A stretch of DNA of 64,000 nucleotides from Clostridiales bacterium (GCA_017480325.1 JAFVAY010000016.1:1-64000), one strand, 5' to 3'. Shown: positions 8,710 through 18,131, numbered from the stretch's first letter. The notes: generated by a model not told the origin, from the sequence alone. Program-made: numbers and translations.

Positions 8710-10047
8710 ATGAACGAAGATATCTGGTCACAGACGCTTAAGATCATCGCCCTGGATTCCAGAGTGGATGACGTCATAAAGAACATGGTCCTTAAGAAGA
8801 TAAAGCAGGTGTCTTACGAGAACAATATTCTTGTTCTTTCCTGTCGCGACCAGTTCTCTCTCGACCTTGTTAAGGGTCAGGAGCTTGAGACCTATATCAG
8901 CAAATCCGTTAACATGGTGTCGGATAACGATATATCCGTGAAGTACATAATCGAGGGCGACGACAGTGCCGCTATCAACACAATTCTATCTGAGACAAAG
9001 GTTAAGGAGAAGGAGCGTCAGGCCTACCCTTCCTCAGGACTTACGGACGACTACACCTTCGAGAACTTTATCGTCGGTGACTGTAACCGTTTCGCGTATG
9101 CTTCTGCCTTCTCGGTAGCAGAGAACCCGGGTCTTCGTTATAAGAATCCTCTATACCTCTGGGGTAACTCAGGTCTCGGTAAGACACACCTTATGAAGGC
9201 CGTAGGCTATAAGGTAAAGCAGCTTTTCCCTGATAAGAACGTGCTCTATACAACCTGTGAAGAGTTTACAAACGCCTATGTTACCTGCATGCGTAACAAG
9301 AATTACGAGGATTTCCGTAACAAGTACAGAAGCATCGATGTCCTTCTTATTGACGACATTCAGTTCCTTATAGATAAAGAAGGAACTCAGATGGAGTTCT
9401 TCAATACCTTTGAGACGCTTGTATCCTCAGGCAAACAGATAGTTATCACTTCAGATAAGTCTCCCAAGAGTCTTCCCGAGCTGGATCCGAGACTTACTTC
9501 CAGATTCCAAAGCGGAGTTATGATGGATATTCAGCCTCCGGATTATGAGACCCGTAAGGCTATTTTCCTTAAGAAAATGGACTCTGTGGGAATCTCCTTC
9601 GACGACGATATTGTTAAGTATATATGCGAGAATGTAACCAATAATGTAAGAGAGCTTAACGGAGCCTTTAATATAGTGTCCTCTTATTATGCCCTCGAGA
9701 ACGGCAATATAAACTTAGATCTTGTGGTATCCAAGCTCGCACCCTTGATCTCGCCTAATAAGAAGAAAGCCGTGACCACCGAGATTATTATCGATGCCGT
9801 ATCTAAGTATTACGATATTACTCCAGATAAGATAATGTCCAAGCTTAAGTCCGCAGAGATAGTTAATGCCAGATCCGTAGCAATGTTTATCTGCAGAGAT
9901 ATGTTGGAGATGCAGTTTACGAAGATCGGCGAGAGCTTCGGAGGAAAGAAGCATACCACTGTCATGCACGCCTGTAACAACGTAAGTGAGAGTGATACCC
10001 TTCTTGCCGATGTAAAGATAATTGAGAAGAGAATTGCTGACGTGTGA
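8710..10047 (+). CDS. dnaA: Chromosomal replication initiator DnaA
   Basis: An ATP-dependent initiator that binds and melts the origin. Domain I covers about residues 1-80. The AAA+ domain holds Walker A GNSGLGKTH and Walker B VLLIDDIQFL. Domain IV has the DNA-binding HTH and signature GGKKHTTVMHACNNV. 445 residues is normal. GGGAGG precedes the ATG. It is the first rightward gene; everything to its left is leftward, which marks the origin. Confidence 0.98.
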   Translation: MNEDIWSQTLKIIALDSRVDDVIKNMVLKKIKQVSYENNILVLSCRDQFSLDLVKGQELETYISKSVNMVSDNDISVKYIIEGDDSAAINTILSETKVKEKERQAYPSSGLTDDYTFENFIVGDCNRFAYASAFSVAENPGLRYKNPLYLWGNSGLGKTHLMKAVGYKVKQLFPDKNVLYTTCEEFTNAYVTCMRNKNYEDFRNKYRSIDVLLIDDIQFLIDKEGTQMEFFNTFETLVSSGKQIVITSDKSPKSLPELDPRLTSRFQSGVMMDIQPPDYETRKAIFLKKMDSVGISFDDDIVKYICENVTNNVRELNGAFNIVSSYYALENGNINLDLVVSKLAPLISPNKKKAVTTEIIIDAVSKYYDITPDKIMSKLKSAEIVNARSVAMFICRDMLEMQFTKIGESFGGKKHTTVMHACNNVSESDTLLADVKIIEKRIADV

Positions 10048-10309
10048 ACATAATTTGTAGAAATGTTCATTTCTTCATGTAATTTACTTATAGACAAAAT
10101 GTTCATAACTTAATTGTGTTCTTAACCTATCTTCTGTAAACAGACCCATAAAGGCTTTTCTACAGGAGATTAACAATGTTAAATCTTTGATTTATGAGGC
10201 TTCTTGCCTGTTTTGAACATTTTTCTATTTACTATTAAGAAGAATACGAAGTCAATAAAAAATGTAGTATAATTACTGTCGGAAAGATTTTCTCGAAAGG
10301 ACTCGCTTT
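10048..10309. other. Candidate origin (oriC) region between dnaA and dnaN
   Basis: An AT-rich, gene-free 262-bp stretch. It carries four copies of an AAATGTTCAT-like motif: GTGAACATAA at 10044 (inverted), 10061, 10097, and TTGAACATTT at 10213 (inverted). Only one weak DnaA-box-like sequence (TTATAGACA near 10089) is seen, one base off the relaxed consensus. Location and composition support an origin; the atypical repeat may be the local initiator or regulator site. The dnaN -10 TATAAT is at 10268-10273. Confidence 0.5.
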
Positions 10310-11419
10310 ATGAAATTCAACTGTAACAAATCAGATTTATTGGATTCTATCGTTATCGTTCAGAAGGCGATTAAGACCAATTCAACAGTTCAGATATTAG
10401 ACGGCATACTCATTCAGGCAGAGGACGGTCATGTAAAGCTTACAGGCTATGATCTGGAGACCGGTATTGAAGCGGATCTTGAGTCCGATATCATTGAAGA
10501 GGGATCGGTAGTAGTTAACTCGAAGTATTTCGGTGAGATAGTAAAGATGCTTCCTGATGAGATGACTACTGTAGAGTCTGACGACAGATTTAATGTATCC
10601 ATAAGCTCAGGTGAGGCAAATACCGTACTTAAGGGCAATTCTGCTGATTCATATCCCAAGATTCCTGTTATCGAGACTGACAGCAAGATCACAGTATCCC
10701 AGAAGCTTCTTAAGGACATGATCAACAGCACGATATTCGCTGTATCCAAGGATGGCACAAGACAGTATCTTACAGGTTGTAATCTTGAAAGTGACGGATC
10801 AACACTCACCATGGTTGCTATCGACGGATTCAGAATGGCATTAAGAAGAGCTGATGTAGGAACAGACTTCCCTGTTATGAACTTTATTATTCCCGGTAAG
10901 GCACTTACTGAGGCTGCCAAGATCTTCGACGGTAATAACGAGAATTCAGAGGTAATTATTTATAATTCTGCTAATCATCTGCTTTTCGATATAGGGAGCG
11001 TAAGGATCATATCCAGACTCATAGGAGGACCCTTTGTCAACTATAATGCGATAATTCAGAAGAATCCGAAGACTATAGTAACCATCGACAGGAAGAATCT
11101 TCTCGATGCTGTGAACCGTGCTGCTCTTATTATTACATCCGATGAGAGAAGATGCCCTGTTCAGGTAAAGATGAAGAACGCTTCTACCCTGCTTATATCT
11201 GCTACCGCTGATGCCGGTACACATAAGGAGACGATCAAGATCGATACTCAGGGTGAAATGGTCGATATAGACTTTAATTCCAGATATATGATAGACGCTC
11301 TTAAGGCTATCGAGGATGATGAGATAAGGATCGAATTTAACGGCGGACAGGGACCCTGTATAATAGTTCCTACCCAGGGCGATTCTTATGTATACCTGAT
11401 ACTTCCTATCAGAAGATGA
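10310..11419 (+). CDS. dnaN: DNA polymerase III sliding clamp (beta subunit)
   Basis: The ring-shaped processivity factor that tethers the replicative polymerase. Three repeated clamp domains fill 369 residues, the usual length. The N-terminus MKFNCNKSDLLDSIVIVQKAI and C-terminus IVPTQGDSYVYLILPIRR are typical. GGACTCGCTTT with AAAGGA precedes the ATG. The TGA stop overlaps the recF start in ATGA, indicating translational coupling. Confidence 0.97.
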   Translation: MKFNCNKSDLLDSIVIVQKAIKTNSTVQILDGILIQAEDGHVKLTGYDLETGIEADLESDIIEEGSVVVNSKYFGEIVKMLPDEMTTVESDDRFNVSISSGEANTVLKGNSADSYPKIPVIETDSKITVSQKLLKDMINSTIFAVSKDGTRQYLTGCNLESDGSTLTMVAIDGFRMALRRADVGTDFPVMNFIIPGKALTEAAKIFDGNNENSEVIIYNSANHLLFDIGSVRIISRLIGGPFVNYNAIIQKNPKTIVTIDRKNLLDAVNRAALIITSDERRCPVQVKMKNASTLLISATADAGTHKETIKIDTQGEMVDIDFNSRYMIDALKAIEDDEIRIEFNGGQGPCIIVPTQGDSYVYLILPIRR

Positions 11420-12660
11420 TAATAAGAAGGATAGTTCTTAATAACTTCAGAAATTACGGAAGGCTCGACATTGAGGTCGGGCCTTCTGTTAATGTTATTT
11501 ATGGTAATAATGCTCAGGGGAAGACTAATATAATCGAGGCTATAAGCGTCGGATCCTCTGTAATGTCTCACAGGACCTCTAAGGACAAAGAGATGATAAA
11601 GTTCGGTGAGCAGGAGTATATTATCGATATTTACTGTCATGATGAGGTCTACGATTCGGATATGGAGCTTAAGGTCTCTTATATGACGGAGAGGTCTACT
11701 TATAACGATAAGAAGATTCCGAGAAGGCAGCTTATCCAGGACGGGATGATTATTCCTAAGCTATCGCAGTATATGGGGGTTTGTAACACTGTTATTTTCG
11801 CTCCTGAGGACTTAAGTATAGTTAAAGGAGCCCCCACCTCCAGGCGTAAGTACCTGAATCTTCTTATCTGCAAGGTGTCGCCTTCATATTATGACATGCT
11901 CGGCAGGACCAGAAGGATAATAGACCAGAAGAACGCGTGTATTAAGACATTTAAAGGGCGTTGGGACAGTAGTCGTGAGAATGAGCTGGAATATTGGGAT
12001 TTCTCTCTGGCGGAGTTGTCTGCTGACCTTATTATGGAGCGATTCAGGTACTGCGGTCTTATAGATCGTAAGGCTTCCTCTCATCATTCGGTAATATCGG
12101 ACGGTAAGGAGCAGCTTAAGGTGGAGTATTCCACTATAACGGGCGTAGAAGGCGTTATTAGAGGCATTCTTGATACGGATGATATGTTTGACCAATTTGT
12201 GGATGGAACGCTTTCTGAGGCTATTCTGACGCGAATTAAGAAGTCTCTTACGGATTATATGCTCTCCAAGCTTCGTTCTGAGCGTGTGACGGACGTAGAG
12301 AGGGGTATTTATGCCAATGGAGTTCACAGGGATGATCTTGATATAAGTCTTAACGGGCTTTCCATGAGACAGTTCTCTTCTCAGGGACAGCAGAGATCTG
12401 CTGCTCTGGCTCTTAAGCTGGCGGAGCTTGAGATCATCAGTGAGAGGACTAATTCTGCCCCTATTCTGCTTCTTGATGATGTGTTCTCAGAGCTTGATGA
12501 AGGTAGAAGGATCAGCCTTCTGTCGGGTATGAATCTTGCTCAGATATTCATCACCTGTACCGACAGGAAGTTCGTGGAGAATGAGTTATCCGGATTTATT
12601 ACGAATGATTCCGGAATAAGGTTCTACAGAGTCGATTCAGGTGAAGTTTTTTACGAATAA
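11416..12660 (+). CDS. recF: DNA replication and repair ATPase RecF
   Basis: An SMC-like ATPase that helps load RecA at gapped DNA. Walker A is VIYGNNAQGKTNIIEAI near residue 30. The ABC-type signature lies at FSSQGQQRSAALALKLAE and Walker B at APILLLDDVFSELDEGRR. 414 residues is slightly long. It overlaps dnaN by 4 nt. The codon mix has many GAC/AGG codons but otherwise matches the neighbours. Confidence 0.96.
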   Translation: MIIRRIVLNNFRNYGRLDIEVGPSVNVIYGNNAQGKTNIIEAISVGSSVMSHRTSKDKEMIKFGEQEYIIDIYCHDEVYDSDMELKVSYMTERSTYNDKKIPRRQLIQDGMIIPKLSQYMGVCNTVIFAPEDLSIVKGAPTSRRKYLNLLICKVSPSYYDMLGRTRRIIDQKNACIKTFKGRWDSSRENELEYWDFSLAELSADLIMERFRYCGLIDRKASSHHSVISDGKEQLKVEYSTITGVEGVIRGILDTDDMFDQFVDGTLSEAILTRIKKSLTDYMLSKLRSERVTDVERGIYANGVHRDDLDISLNGLSMRQFSSQGQQRSAALALKLAELEIISERTNSAPILLLDDVFSELDEGRRISLLSGMNLAQIFITCTDRKFVENELSGFITNDSGIRFYRVDSGEVFYE

Positions 12661-12696
12661 AACAGTGATTTCCATATTATAATAAGCATATTATGT

Positions 12697-12702
12697 TATA
12701 AT
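12697..12702 (+). promoter_or_regulatory. -10 element upstream of remB
   Basis: TATAAT 22 nt before the remB start, suggesting that remB-gyrB can be transcribed separately from dnaN-recF. Confidence 0.45.
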
Positions 12703-12723
12703 TATCTGCGGAGGAATTTGCAG

Positions 12724-12990
12724 ATGTACGTGAATATCGGCGGCGATATATCTGTTCTGGCAAGAGAAGTCAGTGCGATCATTAATCTCGAGACTGTTCT
12801 TCCCTCTCAGAAGGTCGTTACCGATTTTATTGAGTCTGAGGACGAGAATAACAGACTTCAGTATCTTACCGAGGATATACCGAGAACCTTGGTTATTACG
12901 GATCTGAGGACCTATATCAGCTCGATTTCTTCATCTGTGTTACAAAGAAGGCTCGAAAACAGCCTTAGTAACAATGTTAAATTGAGATAA
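12724..12990 (+). CDS. remB: RemB/DUF370-family regulator
   Basis: An 88-residue member of the DUF370 family, whose Bacillus members RemA/RemB regulate extracellular matrix genes by binding DNA. Family marks are MYVNIGGDISVLAREVSAII at the start, then PRTLVITDLRTYISSISS. A DUF370 gene between recF and gyrB is standard in Firmicutes. The ATG at 12724 has GGAGG 9 nt upstream. Its targets here are unknown. Confidence 0.8.
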   Translation: MYVNIGGDISVLAREVSAIINLETVLPSQKVVTDFIESEDENNRLQYLTEDIPRTLVITDLRTYISSISSSVLQRRLENSLSNNVKLR

Positions 12991-13030
12991 AAATAAAATT
13001 TATTTATATAATATCAAGGAGATATGATAA

Positions 13031-15142
13031 ATGAGTGACGAAGAGAAGAATGTAAATGCAGCTGCTGAGGCTTCTACAGGAGCCGTAGATGTATATTACC
13101 AGCCTATAGAGGAAGGTGATGGTGATGAGCTTTATAACTTAGCTGAGAATCCCAGAGCTTTGACAGAATCCTTCGCTGAGGATAAGACTGAGGATCTGGA
13201 GGCTGTTACTGCCGGTCAGGATGAATTCGATACTACTAACTCAAGTTCTTACGGAGAGGAAGATATTCAGGTACTTGAAGGTTTGGAGGCTGTAAGAAAG
13301 CGTCCCGGAATGTATATCGGTGATACTACTTTAAGGGGTCTTCACCACTTGGTATACGAGATAGTTGCCAATTCAGTTGATGAGGCACTGGCGGGCCGCT
13401 GCGATCTTATCGATGTAGTTCTTAATAAGGACGGTTCGGTCACTGTTACCGATGACGGATCAGGTATTCCTGTAGGAATTCATCCTAAGCAGGGAATTCC
13501 TACCGTTGAAGTAGTTCATACTATTCTTCATGCAGGAGGTAAGTTCGGCGGCGGTGCATATAGTGTTTCCGGTGGTCTGCACGGTGTAGGTGCTTCAGTT
13601 GTTAATGCTTTGTCCGATACCATGACGGTTCAGGTTAAGCGTGAAGGTCATATCTACCAGATCGGTTTTACTAAGGGTGTTACTACAGAACCTCTACATA
13701 TTGTCGGTGATTGTGATGTGGAGGATACAGGTACGAGAACTACTTTTATCCCTGATAATACTATCTTCCCTGATATAAAATTCGATTTTGACTCCATGAT
13801 AACCCGTTATCGTGAGATGGCTTTCCTTAATCGTGAGGTAACTATCGATCTTCACGATAACAGAGGAGACGAGCCTAATGATGTTCATCTTCATTATGAC
13901 GGAGGTATTATTACCTTTGTCGAGTACTTAAATCGCCATAAGGAAAAGATCAATCCTCAGCCTATTTATATGGCAACTAAGATGGATGATTGCTTCGTAG
14001 AGATAGCTATGCAGTATAACGATTCCTATCAGGAGACCGTTTATACCTATGCTAATAACATTGCTACCACTGAAGGCGGTACACATATGACCGGCTTCAG
14101 AGCTGCTTTGACGCGTGTTATTAACGATTATGCCAAGAAGTATAAGTTTATAAAGGACGGTGATCTTAAGCTTCAGTCTGAGGATACACGTGAAGGTCTG
14201 GCAGCTATCATATCCGTTAAACTTCCTGAGCCTCAGTTTGAAGGACAGACGAAGACTAAGCTCGGTAATGCAGAGATCAGACCTATGGTAGAGCGTGCAG
14301 TAACAGAGAAGCTTATGACATTCTTGGAGGAGAATCCTGATGTAAGTAAGCTTATTATGGATAAGTGCTTATCTGCGAGTCGTGCCCGTGATGCTGCCAA
14401 GAAAGCCAGAGAGCTTACTCGTAGAAAGACTGTATTCGAGAATAACTCATTGCCGGGTAAGCTTGCTGACTGTCAGTCTAATGAAGCTGAATTCTGTGAG
14501 ATATTTATCGTAGAGGGAGATTCCGCCGGAGGATCTGCTAAGCAGGGGCGTGAGCGTAAGTATCAGGCCATTCTTCCTCTGTGGGGTAAGATGCTTAATG
14601 TTGAGAAGGCTCGTATTGATAAGGTTTACTCCAATGAGAAGCTTCAGCCTGTTGTTATGGCTCTTGGAGCCGGAATAGGTGATGACTTTGATGTTGATAA
14701 GCTCAGATATCACAAGGTTATTATCATGGCAGATGCCGATGTAGACGGATCTCATATTCGTACACTTCTTCTGACCTTCTTCTTCCGTTACTTAAGACCT
14801 CTAGTTGACGGAGGGTATGTCTATATCGCTTGTCCGCCTCTTTATAAGGTTTATCAGGGCGAGGAAGCCTACTATGCTTATGATGATGTGGAAGTAGAAG
14901 CTATTAAAGAGAAGACCGGATGGAAGAATCCTCTGATTCAGCGATTTAAGGGTCTCGGTGAGATGAGCTCTGAACAGTTGTGGGAGACTACAATGAATCC
15001 TCAGACACGTAAGCTTCTCAAGGTTTCTTTGTCTGATGCTCAGGCCGCAGACGAGACATTTACATTACTTATGGGCGATGAGGTAGATCCTCGTAAGGAG
15101 TATATTCAGGCCAACGCTAGATTAGCTAATATTGATACATAA
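13031..15142 (+). CDS. gyrB: DNA gyrase subunit B with an acidic N-terminal extension
   Basis: The ATPase subunit of gyrase, which introduces negative supercoils. The GHKL ATPase domain begins at DIQVLEGLEAVRKRPGMYIG, around residue 77. The Toprim acidic motif is EGDSAGGSAKQGR, followed by DADVDGSHI. The C-terminus PRKEYIQANARLANIDT is standard. The first 75 or so residues are an unusual, strongly acidic, probably disordered extension. AAGGAG precedes the ATG. gyrA does not follow, unlike in many Firmicutes. Confidence 0.96.
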   Translation: MSDEEKNVNAAAEASTGAVDVYYQPIEEGDGDELYNLAENPRALTESFAEDKTEDLEAVTAGQDEFDTTNSSSYGEEDIQVLEGLEAVRKRPGMYIGDTTLRGLHHLVYEIVANSVDEALAGRCDLIDVVLNKDGSVTVTDDGSGIPVGIHPKQGIPTVEVVHTILHAGGKFGGGAYSVSGGLHGVGASVVNALSDTMTVQVKREGHIYQIGFTKGVTTEPLHIVGDCDVEDTGTRTTFIPDNTIFPDIKFDFDSMITRYREMAFLNREVTIDLHDNRGDEPNDVHLHYDGGIITFVEYLNRHKEKINPQPIYMATKMDDCFVEIAMQYNDSYQETVYTYANNIATTEGGTHMTGFRAALTRVINDYAKKYKFIKDGDLKLQSEDTREGLAAIISVKLPEPQFEGQTKTKLGNAEIRPMVERAVTEKLMTFLEENPDVSKLIMDKCLSASRARDAAKKARELTRRKTVFENNSLPGKLADCQSNEAEFCEIFIVEGDSAGGSAKQGRERKYQAILPLWGKMLNVEKARIDKVYSNEKLQPVVMALGAGIGDDFDVDKLRYHKVIIMADADVDGSHIRTLLLTFFFRYLRPLVDGGYVYIACPPLYKVYQGEEAYYAYDDVEVEAIKEKTGWKNPLIQRFKGLGEMSSEQLWETTMNPQTRKLLKVSLSDAQAADETFTLLMGDEVDPRKEYIQANARLANIDT

Positions 15143-15150
15143 TTCCGGAT

Positions 15151-15166
15151 TGTTCCACGTGGAACA
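15151..15166. promoter_or_regulatory. parS centromere site 1
   Basis: TGTTCCACGTGGAACA, a perfect 16-bp palindrome matching the conserved chromosomal parS class bound by ParB. It lies between gyrB and the first zinc-ribbon gene. Confidence 0.93.
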
Positions 15167-15185
15167 ATCCCATGGAGGACAATAA

Positions 15186-15698
15186 ATGAAGTCTTGTACC
15201 TTCTGTGGTTGTGTTACAGATAATAAGAACAATACTTGTGCCAGCTGTGGTTCCACTACTTTTCTATATGTGTGTCCTAATTGCTCTAATAAGTTCGAGG
15301 GTTCCTATTGTCCTGAGTGCGGAGTAAGATTTGACGCGGTACAGAAGGTTTGTCCCGAATGCGGAACAAAGTATTATTCCGGAATTTGTCCGAATTGTAA
15401 GTACACTGCGAAGGTACCCAGAAGATATATTACTAACAGAAGACCAGATGTCGAGCAGTCTAATTCACCTGAAGCGAGCTTAGCTACTTTATCCTTCGCT
15501 TTAGGTCTGATAGGGTTAATTACTAATATTCTTCCTCTGAGTATTATCGGACTTGTGTTATCTGTTAAAGCCAAGAAGAGTGGCTGCAAATCACAGGTCC
15601 AGATGGCGGGATATATTGTTTCCCTTATTGCTGTTATTTTTACCAGTCTCGTATATCTTGTATTTATAATTGCTGTTATAATATCTAATACAAAATAA
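15186..15698 (+). CDS. Zinc-ribbon membrane protein, DUF4190-like (paralogue 1)
   Basis: 170 residues. Residues 1-75 carry five CxxC pairs (CTFCGC, CASCG, CPNCSNKF, CPECG, CPNCKYT) forming zinc ribbons. After a polar linker, two hydrophobic segments (about 98-120 and 138-165) with a KAKKSG loop between them match the DUF4190 two-helix layout. The ribbons are predicted to be cytoplasmic. Function is unknown. It is a tandem duplicate of the next gene, and the pair sits between two parS sites. Confidence 0.75.
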   Translation: MKSCTFCGCVTDNKNNTCASCGSTTFLYVCPNCSNKFEGSYCPECGVRFDAVQKVCPECGTKYYSGICPNCKYTAKVPRRYITNRRPDVEQSNSPEASLATLSFALGLIGLITNILPLSIIGLVLSVKAKKSGCKSQVQMAGYIVSLIAVIFTSLVYLVFIIAVIISNTK

Positions 15699-15722
15699 CG
15701 GAAGAAATAGGTGGATAGAATT

Positions 15723-16250
15723 ATGAAGGCATGTACTTTCTGTGGTTGTGAGACAGATAATAAAAATACTACTTGTGCCAGCTGCGGTTCGACTGATTTC
15801 TTGTACATATGTCCTAATTGCTCCAATAAGTTCGAAGGAAAGTATTGTCCGGACTGCGGAACTGCTTATAATGCAGTAGCGAAGATATGTCCTAACTGTT
15901 CTGACAAGTATTTTTCCAAGGCTTGTCCGAATTGTGGATATAATTCTGCAGATGAAGAAGCGGCTTCTAATCAGCGTAATACTTTTCCGTATTCTAGGAC
16001 TAATGTAATTAAGAAATCTGATGCTCATACTAATGCAGGAGTTGCAATATTATTCTCTGTTATCGGAATGATGTCATGTATGTTTCCTTTTTCTATTGTA
16101 GGTCTGGTATTAGCGGCCAGATCGAAGAAAAGCGGTGAAAAATCCAGTCTTATTAATGCTGCTTTTATTATAGGAATAATCGGAATTGTAATATCCGCAA
16201 TAGGATTTATTTTCTATGTAATTGCTATTGCTTCAAGCAATATTAAATAA
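15723..16250 (+). CDS. Zinc-ribbon membrane protein, DUF4190-like (paralogue 2)
   Basis: 175 residues and close to the preceding gene: both begin with K(S/A)CTFCGC and share the spacing of Cys pairs and of the two membrane helices around RSKKSG. The ATG at 15723 is preferred over a GTG four codons earlier because AGGTGG stands 8 nt upstream. Recent tandem duplication is evident from near-identical stretches. Function is unknown; placement beside parS and parAB may be chance or may reflect a link to origin anchoring. Confidence 0.75.
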   Translation: MKACTFCGCETDNKNTTCASCGSTDFLYICPNCSNKFEGKYCPDCGTAYNAVAKICPNCSDKYFSKACPNCGYNSADEEAASNQRNTFPYSRTNVIKKSDAHTNAGVAILFSVIGMMSCMFPFSIVGLVLAARSKKSGEKSSLINAAFIIGIIGIVISAIGFIFYVIAIASSNIK

Positions 16251-16260
16251 ATAATACACA

Positions 16261-16276
16261 TGTTCCACGTGGAACA
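16261..16276. promoter_or_regulatory. parS centromere site 2
   Basis: A second perfect TGTTCCACGTGGAACA, 1,110 bp from the first, upstream of parA. Confidence 0.93.
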
Positions 16277-16360
16277 TTCTTGATTGTTATATAAATGTTA
16301 TATAGGATTTCATCTTAGATGTTAATATTGATATGTAATTATTAATATAAGGGGTGTTAT

Positions 16361-17125
16361 ATGGCTTATATCCTTACCTTAGCTAATCAGAAGGGTGGTG
16401 TCGGTAAGACTACTACCGCTGTGAATTTGGCTGCCTTTCTGGGGAAAAAGAAAAAGAAGGTATTAGTAATTGATCTTGACCCTCAGGGTAATGCAACAAG
16501 CGGGTTAGGTATTAACAAGGGCGAACTTGATACTACGATCTATGATGTGCTGGTAAATGATGAACCGGTTACCGATGCTATCTGGGAATCCTCTGCTGAT
16601 AATGTCTGGATATGTCCTACTAATATCAATCTCGCAGGAGCTGAGATCGAACTGGTTAATGTCATGTCTCGTGAGCAGGTTCTTAAGAATTCTATCAAGC
16701 CGATCAAGAACGATTATGATTACATAATAATTGATTGTCCTCCGTCACTAAGCATACTGACTATTAATGCTCTTACTACATCAGACGGAATAATCATACC
16801 TATCCAGGGAGAGTATTATGCGTTAGAGGGTCTTACTCAGCTCATCGATACTATCAACATAGTTAAGAAGAAGCTTAATAAGAATTTATCCATACTTGGT
16901 GTAGTTCTCACCATGTTTGACAAGAGAACACAGCTGACAAGACAGGTAAAGGAAGAGGTGGAGAATTACTTTGGTGATAAGGTTTTCGCCACGGAGATTC
17001 CAAGGAATGTAAGACTCGCGGAGGCACCTAGTCACGGAGTAGCGATCCTTGATTATGATAAGTCCTCTAAGGGTGCTAAAGCATATGAGGCACTTGCTTC
17101 GGAAGTAATAAAGAGAACTAAGTAA
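16361..17125 (+). CDS. parA: Chromosome-partitioning ATPase ParA/Soj
   Basis: A Walker-type ATPase that binds nucleoid DNA and moves ParB-parS complexes; in Bacillus the homologue also controls DnaA. The deviant Walker A is NQKGGVGKTTTAVNLA near residue 10. Walker A' and B are VLVIDLDPQGNATSG and YIIIDCPPSL. 254 residues is typical. GGGGTGTT precedes the ATG. It pairs with parB 34 nt downstream. Confidence 0.96.
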   Translation: MAYILTLANQKGGVGKTTTAVNLAAFLGKKKKKVLVIDLDPQGNATSGLGINKGELDTTIYDVLVNDEPVTDAIWESSADNVWICPTNINLAGAEIELVNVMSREQVLKNSIKPIKNDYDYIIIDCPPSLSILTINALTTSDGIIIPIQGEYYALEGLTQLIDTINIVKKKLNKNLSILGVVLTMFDKRTQLTRQVKEEVENYFGDKVFATEIPRNVRLAEAPSHGVAILDYDKSSKGAKAYEALASEVIKRTK

Positions 17126-17159
17126 CATATAGATATAAATCTATATATGAGGTAATATT

Positions 17160-18131
17160 ATGGCACAAAGAAAGACAACAACAGCAAAGAAAACTACAAG
17201 AACAGCAACGAGAACAAAGACTACAGCTAAGACAACAGCCAAGAAGCCCGCAGGTACCTCAAGAGGACTCGGCAAGGGACTTGGTGCTCTATTATCCAGT
17301 GACGGTATTCCTGAGAATGCAGGTGATTCCGTAGTAGAGCTTAAGATCAATGACATCTCGCCTAACGTCGAGCAGCCCAGAAAGGTCTTTAATGACGATG
17401 CACTTAATGAGCTTGCCGCATCGATTAAGGAGAACGGCGTAATACAGCCTATAATCGTCAGGAAGAAGGGTGACGGCTACATTATTGTAGCAGGTGAGAG
17501 AAGATGGAGAGCAGCGAGATTAGCGGGACTGAAGCTTATCCCTGCGATCGTGCGCGAGCTTACCGATCAGCAGACGATGGAGCAGGCTCTGATCGAGAAC
17601 CTTCAAAGAGAAGACTTGAATCCTCTTGAAGAAGCTTATGCCATGAATAATCTTCTTAAGACACATAAGATGAGTCAGGAGCAGCTCGCGAAGAAGCTGG
17701 GTAAGCCCAGAGCAACAATTGCAAATACGGTAAGACTTATTAATATCGATGAGTCGCTACAGGATTATATTACTAACGGTGATCTGTCAGCAGGTCACGC
17801 CAAGGCTCTTCTGTCATTGAAGAATCCTGAGGACCAGCGTAAGGCTGCTAACGTCATTCTAGCCAAGGATATGACCGTCAGACAGGCCGAGGAATACATT
17901 AAGAAGTACATATATGATCTTGAGCATCCGGAGGCATCTAAGAAGAGTGCTAAGAAGGAGCTTGATCCTCAGTTCGAATTAAGCACTAAGGAGGTCGAGA
18001 CAACGCTGAAGAAGTCCCTAGGATCCAAGGTTAGACTTAAGATCCTCGACAGTGCTGCCGGCAGAGGAAAGATCATCATCGATTACAAGAACTATGAGGA
18101 CCTGGACAGACTTATCGATATGCTGAGATAA
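17160..18131 (+). CDS. parB: Chromosome-partitioning protein ParB/Spo0J with a Lys/Thr-rich tail
   Basis: A CTPase clamp that loads at parS. The ParA-interaction segment is GLGKGLGALLSS (about residues 38-49). The CTP-binding box is IVAGERRWRAARLA. The central HTH is around SQEQLAKKLGKPRATIANTVRLI, and the C-terminal dimerisation domain follows. An unusual N-terminal extension of about 35 residues is almost only Lys, Thr, Arg and Ala, like a histone tail. GAGG precedes the ATG. The two parS sites upstream are its expected targets. Confidence 0.95.
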   Translation: MAQRKTTTAKKTTRTATRTKTTAKTTAKKPAGTSRGLGKGLGALLSSDGIPENAGDSVVELKINDISPNVEQPRKVFNDDALNELAASIKENGVIQPIIVRKKGDGYIIVAGERRWRAARLAGLKLIPAIVRELTDQQTMEQALIENLQREDLNPLEEAYAMNNLLKTHKMSQEQLAKKLGKPRATIANTVRLINIDESLQDYITNGDLSAGHAKALLSLKNPEDQRKAANVILAKDMTVRQAEEYIKKYIYDLEHPEASKKSAKKELDPQFELSTKEVETTLKKSLGSKVRLKILDSAAGRGKIIIDYKNYEDLDRLIDMLR

